A program made the position numbers and the translations under genes. Source: Acidobacteriota bacterium (GTDB lineage Bacteria > Acidobacteriota > Terriglobia > Terriglobales > Acidobacteriaceae). Taken from it: DNA of 56,129 bases. The DNA lies in assembly GCA_021836865.1 (NCBI GenBank), contig JAKBHH010000013.1:1-56129 (forward strand), written 5' to 3'. Below are positions 25,640 through 34,082 of the stretch, in pieces; position 1 is the stretch's first letter; every line of letters starts with the position of its first letter. The notes below the pieces were generated by a model. That model did no database searches, was not told where the DNA came from, and was given only the letters and a program-made list of their open reading frames with translations.

Positions 25640-26824
25640 ATGAAGAATCCGACCACTTATCGACTGCGTATTTTTGCTGCTCTCTGGCTTTTGTCATGGG
25701 GTCACCTCGGACAGTCGCCAGCCTTTGCACAATCCGCGACCAGCACTCACAGCCTGCACAGCTATCAGGTCGAGGTTCCCGTCACACAGCTCTGGGTGGA
25801 CACCAAAGTTGACCTGCGTGAGGGCGCGAAGGTGCGTTTCACCGCGACCGGAACGATGACGTATCCGGAGGGGCAGTCGCCGATGGACAGGCTCAGCACG
25901 GCCGGCAGCTTTGGCCCGGCTGGGCTATCGCGCGGTTTTGCCGACCTGCTGCATCAGTACCCGGTTCGCGATGCCGGCCACGGAGCGCTGATCGCACGCA
26001 TTGGCGACGCAACCTACGCACAGCCGTTTGCTGTGGGCGCGAGCAAGGAGTACGACGTGCCCGTTGCCGGACGGCTGTATCTCGGCATCAACCAGAGCCA
26101 GAGCGAAGCTGCCAGCGCCACAGGAAGCTTCAAAGTGAAGATTGAGATTCTGGCGGAGGGTTCAACGACCACAATAACGGCAGGCGGCCCGCCCGATGCG
26201 CCGATTGCCGGCATCACGCCGCAGCTGCTCGCGAAGATTCCGCGCCGCGTGACGGACCCTGACGGCAATCCCGGCGACATGGTGAACGTCCTTCTGGTCG
26301 GCACGCAGGACGAGGTGCTCCAAGCCTTCAGCGTTGCCAACTGGGTGCAGGTGGACAAATCCGCCGGCACGTCGGCCCTGAATGCGATTATGGATTCGCT
26401 CGAAAAGAAGGACTACCTGACGATGCCGATGAGCACCCTCATGCTCTTTAACCGGCCGCAGGACTACGGCCTGGCGCACGGCGAAGCGGTGAAGGTGGCG
26501 ATGTCGCGCCATCACCTGCGCCTCTGGAAATCTCCATACGAGGTGGATGGGCGGCCGCTCTGGTGCATCTCGTCCACGCACGATATCGGCTTTGAGCGCG
26601 ACCAGCGCAACAACGGCGTCACGCACAAGATTGACCCCAATATCGACAACGAGCGCGAATTCGTGAACGGAACGCTGGCGGCCACAGGGCTCGTGGTGCA
26701 GCGCGACCATGTGACGCCGGCAGACCCGCTCACCACGGCGAAGACGGCGACGGGCGGAGAGTTCCACTCCGATGGGCGCATCGCCGTGCTGGTGCTGAAA
26801 GACACCAAAGCCTCAGGTAACTGA
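25640..26824 (+). CDS. Secreted protein with LssY C-terminal-like domain
   Basis: A 394-residue protein. The ATG at 25640 starts a signal peptide (MKNPTTYRLRIFAALWLLSWGH ... AFA), so upstream in-frame sequence was excluded. Residues about 35-190 form a beta-rich region (YQVEVPVTQLWVDTKVDLREGAKVRFTATGT, GRLYLGINQSQSE) like a PA-IL/lectin-type calcium-free sandwich. The second half matches LssY-C: GDMVNVLLVGTQDEVLQAFSVANWVQVD, HHLRLWKSP, GRPLWCISSTHDIGFE and ITHKIDPNIDNEREFV-like sequence. LssY-C domains are found in membrane or secreted proteins of unknown biochemical role. It is followed by pcrA. Confidence 0.7.
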   Translation: MKNPTTYRLRIFAALWLLSWGHLGQSPAFAQSATSTHSLHSYQVEVPVTQLWVDTKVDLREGAKVRFTATGTMTYPEGQSPMDRLSTAGSFGPAGLSRGFADLLHQYPVRDAGHGALIARIGDATYAQPFAVGASKEYDVPVAGRLYLGINQSQSEAASATGSFKVKIEILAEGSTTTITAGGPPDAPIAGITPQLLAKIPRRVTDPDGNPGDMVNVLLVGTQDEVLQAFSVANWVQVDKSAGTSALNAIMDSLEKKDYLTMPMSTLMLFNRPQDYGLAHGEAVKVAMSRHHLRLWKSPYEVDGRPLWCISSTHDIGFERDQRNNGVTHKIDPNIDNEREFVNGTLAATGLVVQRDHVTPADPLTTAKTATGGEFHSDGRIAVLVLKDTKASGN

Positions 26825-26887
26825 ACGGACCTGCCCGCGCCTGAACCGGTAAACTGAGGAAGGATACTTCCCGCCGGACGCGCACTC

Positions 26888-29692
26888 TTGCAGCAACTCA
26901 TCGCCAAACTGAATCCCGAACAGCGCGCCGCCGTGGAAGCGGCCGAGGGCCCGCTGCTGATCCTGGCCGGCGCCGGTTCCGGCAAGACGCGCGTCATCAC
27001 CAGCCGCATTGCGTGGCTGATTCGTGAAATGGGCGTGGCGCCGGATTCGATCCTCGCCGTCACCTTCACCAACAAAGCCTCAAAAGAGATGGCCGAGCGC
27101 GTGGAAAAGATGCTGGACCACTCTTCGCTCGCCAAACCGCTCATCGCCACCTTCCACTCACTCTGCGTGCGGATTCTGCGACGCGACATCGAGGCGCTGC
27201 AGGTGAACGGGCAGGGCCTGACACGGTCATTTGCCATCTACGACGAGAACGACCAGCAGGCCATTGTGAAGCAGATCATGCGCCGCATGGGCCTGGACAC
27301 CAAGCAGCTTACGCCGCGCACCGTGCTGGGCCGCATCAGTTGGGCCAAGAACCACATGGTCGATCCGCAGGAGTACTACCTGGGTTCGAAGGATCCTAAC
27401 AGCGAGCGCATCGCCCACATCTACAAAAGCTACCGGGAAGAGCTGCGAAAAAATAATGCGCTCGACTTTGACGACTTGCTGCTGGAGGCCGTGCGCGTGC
27501 TGAAAGTTGCCGCCGACGTACGCGAGCGCTACCAGCGCCGTTACCGCTATCTCCTCGTCGATGAGTACCAGGACACCAATCGCCCGCAGTACGAGCTGAT
27601 GAAACTGCTGGCCGGCGAGCAGAAAAATGTCTGCGCCGTGGGCGATGAGGATCAGAGTATTTACTCCTGGCGCGGAGCCGACATTCGCAACATTCTGGAG
27701 TTTGAGCAGGACTTCCCCAACGCCAAAATCGTCCGCCTGGAACAGAACTACCGCTCGACGCAAGTGATTCTTGAAGCCGCAGGCGCGGTCGTCCAGAACA
27801 ACGTGCGACGCAAGGGCAAGAAGCTGTGGACCGATCGCCAGGGCGGTAGCCTGATTGGCTACTACGAGGCGCCCGACGGCGAGAACGAGGCCCTGTTCAT
27901 CGGCGACCGTATCCAGAAGTTCCTCCGCGAGGCCGGTGAGGACCGGGACTCAGCCCATTGCGCCGTTCTTTATCGCACCAACTCGCAGTCGCGGCTGGTG
28001 GAGGAGGCGTTGCGTCGTTACAACATCCGCTACACCATGGTGGGCGGTTTCAGCTTTTACGAACGGGCAGAGATCAAAGATCTGCTCGGCTATCTGCGAC
28101 TGGTCCGCAACCCGCATGACTCCGTGGCGCTACAGCGCGTCATCAACACGCCGGCGCGGGGCATTGGCAAAACCAGTCTTGAAACGCTGGAGCGGCTGGC
28201 ACTGGAATCCGGCAGCTCAACCTGGGACGCCGTAGCCGCCGCCATCGCCAATCGGCTTGTTCCTACGCGCGCGCTGATGGCGCTCGACAGCTTCCGCCAG
28301 CTCATCCTCGACGCACAGGCCATGATGGACCCCGACTTTGCCGGCAAGCTCTCCGCCGATGTGGCCGCAGCGGCAGACAACGCGGACACCGATTTCTCCT
28401 TTGGCGCATCGACTGTGGAGCCTGCCCATGCCGAGCCGGAAACGAGCTTTGACTTCGGCGGCAACGAGAATCAGATCCCGCTGCTCGACGCCAGCCACTT
28501 TTCTCCTTTCGCCGCGCAGTCGAAGCGCCCGCTGCTGAAGATGCCAAGGCAGGCCGCGCCCGCGGAACCGGCAAAGCAAGATCAGCCCACCACGGAGCCG
28601 GTTGATGGGTTCCGGAAGCCGGGTGACTCTGCCACGCTGCCGGAGCTGATTCGCTTCCTGATCGACCGCACAGGCTACATCAAGGCTCTCGAAGCCGAGG
28701 GTTCGCCCGAAGCCTTCAGCCGGATTGAGAATCTGAAAGAACTGGCCAACGCCGCACACGATGCCGAAGCTCGCGGCGAAACGCTGGCCGAGTTCCTGGA
28801 CCACGCCGCGCTTGCTTCAGACACCGACCAGTTCGACCCGGACGCCCGCGTGACGCTGATGACGCTGCACGCCGCCAAAGGCCTTGAGTTTCCGCTGGTC
28901 TTCCTTGCCGGGCTTGAGGAGGGACTGTTTCCGCACTCGCGCACGCTGATGAACCCCGAGGAACTGGAAGAAGAGCGCCGCCTCTGCTACGTCGGCATGA
29001 CCCGCGCCATGGACACGCTGATTCTGACTCGCGCCGACTACCGGCGGCGGTACGGCAATGACGCGCCCGAGAGGAGCGTTCCTTCGCGCTTTCTTGAGGA
29101 AGTCCCCAGCCAACTGGTTGAGAATCTAGGCGGCAGATCGCCTGCGTGGTCCACGCCCGCCTGGGGCAGCGGATATGGAGCGGGCCGTCGCCCGGCTCAC
29201 TCGAGCGAGTTCGCCGACACCCACTACAGCTACGAAGATGAGAGCCAGGAGGCGCCGCGCCTGGCCTCCGGCCGCACGGGCAACGCGCGCACCGGCCCCG
29301 CGAGGCCGTTCGTTGCGTCATGGATGAAATCCAGCGCCAAGACAACTTCTGCGAGCCACGACGCCGAACCCGCGCCCGGCGGTAAAGAGACGGGAGAGCC
29401 CGCGGAAGCGCCGCAATCCATTGACAACATCGCCCGCTTCTTCGGCGGCAAAGCGGCAGTTCTCAAGCCCGGCGCGCTGCCCCGCCCTGCCGCAAGCACG
29501 AAAATGGATTTGCCCAAGCCGGTCGGCGACACCGGCCTGAAAAAAGGCCAGCGCGTCCGCCACTCCAAGTACGGCGAGGGCACCATCCTCATCCGCGAAG
29601 GCGAAGGCGATGAGGCCAAGCTGACCGTGATGTTCAACCGCCACGGCATGAAGAAGTTGATGGCGAAGTTCGCCAATCTGCAGAAGATTTAG
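26888..29692 (+). CDS. pcrA: ATP-dependent DNA helicase PcrA/UvrD
   Basis: A 934-residue SF1A helicase starting at a TTG (MQQLIAKLNPEQRAAVEAAEGP). Motifs run in order: Q-motif, Walker A AGAGSGKT (about 28-35), motif Ia TFTNKASKEM, Walker B DEYQDTN, motif III GDEDQSIYSWRGADI, LEQNYRST, HAAKGLEFPLVFLAG and EERRLCYVGMTRAMDTL. The C-terminus is the RNA-polymerase-binding Tudor-like domain (GQRVRHSKYGEGTI). It unwinds DNA in nucleotide-excision and mismatch repair. A Pro/Ala/Glu-rich insertion of about 100 residues (about 480-590) interrupts the 2B region, and another disordered stretch lies before the Tudor domain. Typical PcrA is 720-760 residues. Confidence 0.95.
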   Translation: MQQLIAKLNPEQRAAVEAAEGPLLILAGAGSGKTRVITSRIAWLIREMGVAPDSILAVTFTNKASKEMAERVEKMLDHSSLAKPLIATFHSLCVRILRRDIEALQVNGQGLTRSFAIYDENDQQAIVKQIMRRMGLDTKQLTPRTVLGRISWAKNHMVDPQEYYLGSKDPNSERIAHIYKSYREELRKNNALDFDDLLLEAVRVLKVAADVRERYQRRYRYLLVDEYQDTNRPQYELMKLLAGEQKNVCAVGDEDQSIYSWRGADIRNILEFEQDFPNAKIVRLEQNYRSTQVILEAAGAVVQNNVRRKGKKLWTDRQGGSLIGYYEAPDGENEALFIGDRIQKFLREAGEDRDSAHCAVLYRTNSQSRLVEEALRRYNIRYTMVGGFSFYERAEIKDLLGYLRLVRNPHDSVALQRVINTPARGIGKTSLETLERLALESGSSTWDAVAAAIANRLVPTRALMALDSFRQLILDAQAMMDPDFAGKLSADVAAAADNADTDFSFGASTVEPAHAEPETSFDFGGNENQIPLLDASHFSPFAAQSKRPLLKMPRQAAPAEPAKQDQPTTEPVDGFRKPGDSATLPELIRFLIDRTGYIKALEAEGSPEAFSRIENLKELANAAHDAEARGETLAEFLDHAALASDTDQFDPDARVTLMTLHAAKGLEFPLVFLAGLEEGLFPHSRTLMNPEELEEERRLCYVGMTRAMDTLILTRADYRRRYGNDAPERSVPSRFLEEVPSQLVENLGGRSPAWSTPAWGSGYGAGRRPAHSSEFADTHYSYEDESQEAPRLASGRTGNARTGPARPFVASWMKSSAKTTSASHDAEPAPGGKETGEPAEAPQSIDNIARFFGGKAAVLKPGALPRPAASTKMDLPKPVGDTGLKKGQRVRHSKYGEGTILIREGEGDEAKLTVMFNRHGMKKLMAKFANLQKI

Positions 29693-29723
29693 CCCTGCCC
29701 GGGTGAGCAGATTGCCAAATCCG

Positions 29724-29732
29724 TGGTATACT
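29724..29732 (+). promoter_or_regulatory. Extended -10 promoter of the cold-shock gene
   Basis: TGGTATACT contains the TGN extension and a five-of-six match to the -10 hexamer (TATACT). No convincing -35 was found. A start near 29740 would give a leader of about 105 bases before the ATG at 29848, as is usual for cold-shock genes. Confidence 0.5.
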
Positions 29733-29847
29733 CACCTCAGTCGTAGAATTCGATATAGAAGTCATTGCCTGTTCCGAGTTACCGCTCTACACGCAAACAC
29801 TTCCACATTGCGTTCGCGGTAAATTTGCACCAAAGGAAAAACACACA

Positions 29848-30048
29848 ATGGAAACAGGCACAGTCAAGTGGTTTAACGACGCCAAGGGTTTTGGATTTTT
29901 GAGCCGTGAGAACGGCGAGGACGTCTTCGTCCATCACACCGCCATCCAGTCGAACGGCTTCCGTTCACTGCAGGAAGGCCAGAAGGTCCAGTTCAACGTG
30001 ACCAAGGGCCCCAAGGGCTGGCAGGCTGAGAACGTTCAGGCTATCTAA
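29848..30048 (+). CDS. Cold-shock domain protein (CspA family)
   Basis: A 66-residue single cold-shock domain, [21 protein letters not shown]. It has the nucleic-acid-binding motifs RNP1 (KGFGFL) and RNP2 (DVFVHHTAI), followed by [23 protein letters not shown]. It binds single-stranded RNA/DNA and acts as an RNA chaperone. AAAGGA precedes the ATG at slightly long spacing. The gene has its own promoter-like element with a long leader and a very strong terminator, so it is monocistronic. Confidence 0.95.
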   Translation: METGTVKWFNDAKGFGFLSRENGEDVFVHHTAIQSNGFRSLQEGQKVQFNVTKGPKGWQAENVQAI

Positions 30049-30074
30049 GCCTCGCAACAGTTCCGCTTCAAAGA

Positions 30075-30120
30075 AAACGCAGAAAAGGGACGGCGAAACT
30101 GCCGTCCCTTTTCTGCGTTT
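30075..30120. terminator. Strong (probably bidirectional) terminator after the cold-shock gene
   Basis: A perfect 20-bp inverted repeat: the left arm 30075-30094 starts AAACGCAGAA, the right arm is 30101-30120, with a 6-base loop GAAACT. The A-rich left end and T-rich right end give U-runs in both directions. It serves the cold-shock gene on + and the small gene ending at 30151 on -. Confidence 0.9.
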
Positions 30121-30150
30121 GGGTGCCAGAGCCCGCGTCTCCGGTCCAGA

Positions 30151-30378
30151 TCATGCGGCGGATTTCAGCGGCTTTGCCCCAGCCTTCGCCATGGCCGGAT
30201 GAATGCCCCCGTCCTGCACATCATGGGTACCCAGATATTCCAGGGTGTCGTTGATGGTGTCTTCAAAACGCGAACCGGTCTTGTGCGTGGCCTTCACGCC
30301 CTTTGAGACGAGCTGGCAGACTTCAAAGCGGTTAATACCCTGCGCGAGTGCGCGGTGAATTTGATTGGAACGTATCAC
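30151..30378 (-). CDS. Small protein resembling RNA polymerase omega subunit
   Basis: A 75-residue protein from the GTG at 30378, which has GGAGA 8 bases upstream; a second in-frame GTG lies 6 codons earlier. The core INRFEVCQLVSKGVKATHKTGSRFEDTINDTLEYL resembles omega (RpoZ): the NRF motif, a helix with a basic face, then a short D-T-x-N helix that cradles the beta-prime tail. The C-terminal 25 residues (GGIHPAMAKAGAKPLKSAA) are flexible. Omega usually lies beside gmk, which is not the case here, so this may be a second or divergent copy. The family call is by eye only. Confidence 0.5.
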   Translation of the reverse strand: MIRSNQIHRALAQGINRFEVCQLVSKGVKATHKTGSRFEDTINDTLEYLGTHDVQDGGIHPAMAKAGAKPLKSAA

Positions 30379-30671
30379 GGTACTGTCTCCGATCACCGGT
30401 CATCTGTTCCCGAGTGGCTGGGGAACATGCAATTGTTGCGTGGGCTACGGAGCTCGTCAGGAGCGGTGGGACGGTCTAAGCCGAGCAGGCTGGTGAAATC
30501 CAGATGTGTACCTGCTTTCATTGTACCCTTGAACCAACTGCAACACCGCTCCAAATGCGGCTTTTCCATGCCGGCTCCGCTTTCACCGCAACCCAAACCC
30601 TGTTACCATAAAGTTCACATTCACCCGATTGCCGGGACACATTGAAAACATTGCAGTGAAAGAGGTTCAGC

Positions 30672-30827
30672 GTGGCAGATACCACCAAGATTGAAGACAA
30701 GCAGGAACGAAAGAAGCTGAAGCGCGCCGCCCGCAAGAAGGCCGCTCCCAAGGCCAAGCGGACCACCCCGCGCGGCTCCAACAAGAAGAAGCTCAAGAAA
30801 TTGGCGCGCGGCCAGTCCAAGCGGTAG
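30672..30827 (+). CDS. Lysine/arginine-rich 51-residue protein
   Basis: GTG start with AAAGAGG 6 bases upstream, encoding 51 residues. The N-terminus is acidic-polar (MADTTKIEDKQERK). The rest is strongly basic with KKLKRAARKKAAPKAKR and GSNKKKLKKLARGQSKR, about 40 percent Lys plus Arg. There is no hydrophobic core and no cysteine. The composition resembles ribosomal-protein tails or small nucleoid proteins, so RNA or DNA binding is likely by charge alone. A GC-rich hairpin follows the stop. Too short for many gene finders; the ribosome-binding site and codon choice support it. Confidence 0.6.
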   Translation: MADTTKIEDKQERKKLKRAARKKAAPKAKRTTPRGSNKKKLKKLARGQSKR

Positions 30828-30853
30828 GCGGCTCGCGACGCGTTGCAAGGCTT

Positions 30854-30881
30854 GCGGGCCGGCCTGCCAGGGCTGGCCCGC
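30854..30881 (+). terminator. GC-rich hairpin after the lysine-rich gene
   Basis: GCGGGCCGGCCT pairs with GGGCTGGCCCGC (12 bp including two G-U pairs) around a 4-base loop, 26 bases after the stop at 30827. No T-run follows, so it is a weak or factor-assisted terminator, or an mRNA 3' end protector. Confidence 0.45.
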
Positions 30882-31049
30882 GGCGCATCTCCGGGCATCC
30901 GGCCCGCTAGCTCAAAGCGCGCAATCGCCCGGTCCGCAGCAGGTCGAACGCACACGGGACTTCCACTGGGGAAACCTCACTCTGTACACTGCCACGAAAG
31001 CTCTCTTCAGAGAGGGCCGTCCTGATCCAGCAGCAACAGGAGAACCGCC

Positions 31050-32600
31050 CTGCCCAGCCAACTGCTTGCCCGCAAGTCCATCGATAAGCTGATTCGGGAG
31101 TCGGAAGACCCCGAGCACTCGCTGAAGAAATCTCTCGGGCCGTGGTCGCTCACCGCGCTCGGCATTGGCGCGGTCATCGGTTCGGGCATCTTTACGGTCA
31201 TCGGCACGGCCATGGCCGGACAGCGCTTTGATGAGCCCTCCATCAGCGCCACGCCGCTAATGCACTACCTGCTCAACCACACCGCCATGGCGGGCCGGCC
31301 CGGAGCTGGCCCGGCGCTCGCGCTCTCTCTCGTGCTGGTGGCCATCGTGTGCGCCTTCACCGGCCTTTGCTACGCCGAGCTGGCCTCCATGATCCCCATT
31401 GCCGGCTCCGCCTACACCTATACCTATGCCACGCTGGGCGAGCTCACCGCGTGGATCATCGGCTGGGATTTGATTCTCGAGTATGCCTTCAGCAACATGA
31501 GCGTCAGCGTGGGCTTTGCCGCCCACATCGTCGATCTGATGGACTGGTTCGGCGTCCATCCCGCGCTGCAGTGGATCTCGCCCGCCTATCTGCCCACCGG
31601 CCTGCAGGACCTGGCCGGTCACGATCTTTACCAACCTGGATGGCACTTCGGCTTCAATCTCCCAGCCTTCCTCGTCGTCATGATCCTCACCGCCATCCTG
31701 GTCCGCGGCATCCGCGAGTCGGCCCGCACCAACAACATCCTGGTGCTGGTCAAGATCTGCGCGATTCTGGTCTTCATCTTTGCCGCAGCCAGCTTCATCA
31801 AGCCTCACTACTGGCATCCCTTCATGCCCAACGGCTGGACCGGCGTGCTCACCGGCGGCTCCATCATCTTCTTCACCTACATTGGATTCGACTCGGTCTC
31901 CACCGCGGCCGAGGAGTGCCGCAACCCGCAGCGCGATCTGCCCTTCGGCATCCTGGCCACGCTCATCGCCTGCACGCTGCTCTACGGCGGCGTCGCCATC
32001 GTCCTCAGCGGCATCGTTCCCTGGCAGTCAGTCATGGGCGACGCAGCCCCGGTGGTCAACGCACTCAAGCGGCTCTCGCTGATGCCCGGCGGCGCCAACC
32101 TGCACTGGGTTCGCCTTTTCGTCCTCATCGGCGCACTGCTTGGCATGATCTCCTCGATCCTCGTATTTCAATTGGGTCAGGCGCGCGTCTGGTTTGCCAT
32201 GTCGCGCGATGGCCTGCTCCCCAACGTCTTCGGCCGCATCCATCCGCGCTTCCGCACGCCCGCCGTCGCCACATGGGTCGCCGGATTCGTCGTCGGCATT
32301 CCTGCCGGCCTGCTCGACATCGGCACCGTATCGAACCTGTCGAACATCGGCACCCTCTTCGCCTTCGTACTGGTCTCCATCGCCGTGCTCATCCTGCGCT
32401 ATCGTGAACCGGACCGCCCGCGCAGCTTCCGCGCCCCCTTCGGCCCGGTTTTTCCGGTGCTCAGCATCGTCTTCTGCATAGTCCTGATGATGGGCCTCGA
32501 AGTGCTGACGTGGACGGCCTTCTTCCTGTGGCTCATCGCAGGCCTGCTGATCTACTTCTTCTACAGCCGCCACCGCTCGGAGTTCGCGGGGATGAGATAA
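31050..32600 (+). CDS. Amino-acid permease (APC superfamily), probable CTG start
   Basis: From a CTG at 31050 the protein has 516 residues. GGAGA lies 7 bases upstream, and no ATG, GTG or TTG exists in frame between the upstream stop (31023) and the ATG at 31212. Starting at 31212 would delete the first 54 residues, including the basic leader (SQLLARKSIDKLIRESEDPEHSL) and the first membrane helix with the substrate-binding motif LTALGIGAVIGSGIF. Twelve or so hydrophobic segments follow, and the family motif FFTYIGFDSVSTAAEECRNPQRDLPFGI is present. It is a cationic/neutral amino-acid transporter-like protein of the inner membrane. Substrate unknown. Confidence 0.85.
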   Translation: MPSQLLARKSIDKLIRESEDPEHSLKKSLGPWSLTALGIGAVIGSGIFTVIGTAMAGQRFDEPSISATPLMHYLLNHTAMAGRPGAGPALALSLVLVAIVCAFTGLCYAELASMIPIAGSAYTYTYATLGELTAWIIGWDLILEYAFSNMSVSVGFAAHIVDLMDWFGVHPALQWISPAYLPTGLQDLAGHDLYQPGWHFGFNLPAFLVVMILTAILVRGIRESARTNNILVLVKICAILVFIFAAASFIKPHYWHPFMPNGWTGVLTGGSIIFFTYIGFDSVSTAAEECRNPQRDLPFGILATLIACTLLYGGVAIVLSGIVPWQSVMGDAAPVVNALKRLSLMPGGANLHWVRLFVLIGALLGMISSILVFQLGQARVWFAMSRDGLLPNVFGRIHPRFRTPAVATWVAGFVVGIPAGLLDIGTVSNLSNIGTLFAFVLVSIAVLILRYREPDRPRSFRAPFGPVFPVLSIVFCIVLMMGLEVLTWTAFFLWLIAGLLIYFFYSRHRSEFAGMR

Positions 32601-32660
32601 ACACGGACTCACGGGCCGTTTCTCGCGATTATTTGAGCCTTGGCTGCTAATTGCATCCTG

Positions 32661-32957
32661 ATGATTTCCCGCGGCAGGATAGTTTTGAGGTTCGAGTTCA
32701 GCCTGATCCACTCGGACCAGCGTTTGCCGACCAATGACTCCGCTTCACTCCCTGAGGATGACCGCATCATTCCAAGCTGGGTAAAGTTGGCGGCTTGGAA
32801 ACGAGACCAGGGAAGTTGCCAAAGGTGCGGCTCAAAAAGCGGCCTGCACTTCGACCACATCATCCCGTACGCGAAGGGCGGCTCATCGAAGCAACCCGAA
32901 AACATACAAATTTTGTGCGGGAAGCATAATCTCGCAAAACACGACAGAATTGAGTGA
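32661..32957 (+). CDS. HNH endonuclease-like protein
   Basis: About 98 residues from the ATG at 32661; a TTG at 32640 is an alternative. Neither has a clear ribosome-binding site. The C-terminal half is a compact HNH domain: IPSWVKLAAWKRDQGSCQRCGSKSGLHFDHIIPYAKGG, then ENIQILCGKHNLAKHD. The first zinc Cys pair is CQRC and a later Cys is in LCGKH. The DH of FDHI and the Asn/His of NIQ...KHN form the catalytic HNH triad. Such small HNH proteins occur singly, in phages or as degenerate homing enzymes. No phage neighbours are present. Confidence 0.7.
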   Translation: MISRGRIVLRFEFSLIHSDQRLPTNDSASLPEDDRIIPSWVKLAAWKRDQGSCQRCGSKSGLHFDHIIPYAKGGSSKQPENIQILCGKHNLAKHDRIE

Positions 32958-33012
32958 TGCACTCGCTGCGGCGTGGCGAGTACGCCTGCACCTTGGCGAT
33001 ACTTCTCAACCG

Positions 33013-33444
33013 CTATACGGCGCGAGCGAGCCAACCCTTCATCGTGTTTGCGTCCACCAGGCCGGCTTGCTGGAGGTAAAGGCTTCCATGGGAGAAGACC
33101 GCAAAATTCGGGATGCCCTGGACGTTAAACCGTGCGGCGAGTCCGGGGTGCTTCTCCGTGTCCACCTTCAGCACGACGGCCCGGCCTGCAAAATCTCGCG
33201 CGACCTGCGCCACATGCGGCGCGGCCATCCGGCAGGGACCGCACCAGGCTGCCCAGAAATCCACCAGGACGGGCACTTTGCTTTCGCGGACAATCTCATC
33301 GAACTCTTCCGGGCTGACCTCAATGGGTTCAGAAATGGCGAGGAGCGGCGCTTTGCACGCACCGCATTTTCCCGCATCGGCAAGGTGTCTTGCAGGAATT
33401 CGATTCGGCTTTCCGCAAGATGGGCAATTACGAATGATGGCCAT
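33013..33444 (-). CDS. trxC: Thioredoxin 2-type protein with N-terminal zinc ribbon
   Basis: A 143-residue protein. Residues 1-35 hold a zinc ribbon with CPSC (7-10) and CGAC (27-30), as in TrxC. A thioredoxin fold follows, with VLVDFWAAWCGPCRM (active site Cys68 and Cys71), VDTEKHPGLAARFNVQGIPNFAVF with the cis-Pro, and a C-terminal helix. It reduces protein disulfides in the cytoplasm. TrxC forms are often induced by oxidative stress. A thymidine-kinase gene lies directly upstream on the same strand, 17 bases away. Confidence 0.92.
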   Translation of the reverse strand: MAIIRNCPSCGKPNRIPARHLADAGKCGACKAPLLAISEPIEVSPEEFDEIVRESKVPVLVDFWAAWCGPCRMAAPHVAQVARDFAGRAVVLKVDTEKHPGLAARFNVQGIPNFAVFSHGSLYLQQAGLVDANTMKGWLARAV

Positions 33445-33461
33445 GGCAACGTCCTGTCTGT

Positions 33462-34082
33462 TTAGTGCGGCCGTCCCGGCAGCACAAAGTGCTCAGCGCA
33501 GCGCGGCTCGTAGTTGTCGCCGGCCATGATGATGGGGCTTTCATACGGAGCCGGTTTGCCGTCGACCAGCCGCTGAGGATACAGCGCCTTTGCCCCGCAA
33601 CTGCAATAGGCCACCAGCTCCGTGACGTTGCCCGAGTACATGCGCACCAGCCAGGAGAGGTCAAGCATCTCGCCGAAAGGGAGCCCGCGAAAATCCAGTT
33701 CAAGGCCCGAAACCATCACGTCGTGGCCTGACTCAAGCAGGCGCTTGGTGAACAAGAACAGATCCTGCACAAACTGCCCTTCGTCGAGCGCAACGCACTC
33801 CACGCGCTTGCCGATGCGCTGCTCCGTGGCAGCCAGAATGGGCAGCACAACCCACGGATCGGCCGCGGGGAACTCCATCGCTTCCATCCTGCCGCAGCCG
33901 TTCTGGTTGCGGCTCTCCACCAGTCCCGCGGCCGCCTTGGTGTCAGCGCTGGGCTTGAGCAGCAGCACATACTGCCGGGCGTACTGGCGGCGTATCTCCA
34001 CGCGGCGCAGCAGTTCGGCGGTCTTATTGCTCCGCATCGGTCCAACGATCATTTCCAGCTTGCCGGGCACCGGGGTCTCCAT
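33462..34082 (-). CDS. tdk: Thymidine kinase
   Basis: A 206-residue type II thymidine kinase from the ATG at 34082; the frame continues open upstream but without homology. The P-loop is GPMRSNKTAELLRRVE (about 14-29), followed by CVALDEGQFVQDL (Walker B with catalytic Glu) and MVSGLELDFRGLPF. A zinc site is formed by CSCG and the later Cys in EPRCAEHF. The lasso loop, ALYPQRLVDG, binds the nucleoside. It phosphorylates thymidine with ATP in the salvage pathway. It shares a strand with trxC and is divergent from adenosine deaminase, another nucleoside-salvage gene. Confidence 0.92.
   Translation of the reverse strand: METPVPGKLEMIVGPMRSNKTAELLRRVEIRRQYARQYVLLLKPSADTKAAAGLVESRNQNGCGRMEAMEFPAADPWVVLPILAATEQRIGKRVECVALDEGQFVQDLFLFTKRLLESGHDVMVSGLELDFRGLPFGEMLDLSWLVRMYSGNVTELVAYCSCGAKALYPQRLVDGKPAPYESPIIMAGDNYEPRCAEHFVLPGRPH

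Noticed and set aside
31212-31214. ATG as start of the amino-acid permease
   Set aside because: It would remove the first membrane helix and the conserved leader that are encoded in frame just upstream.
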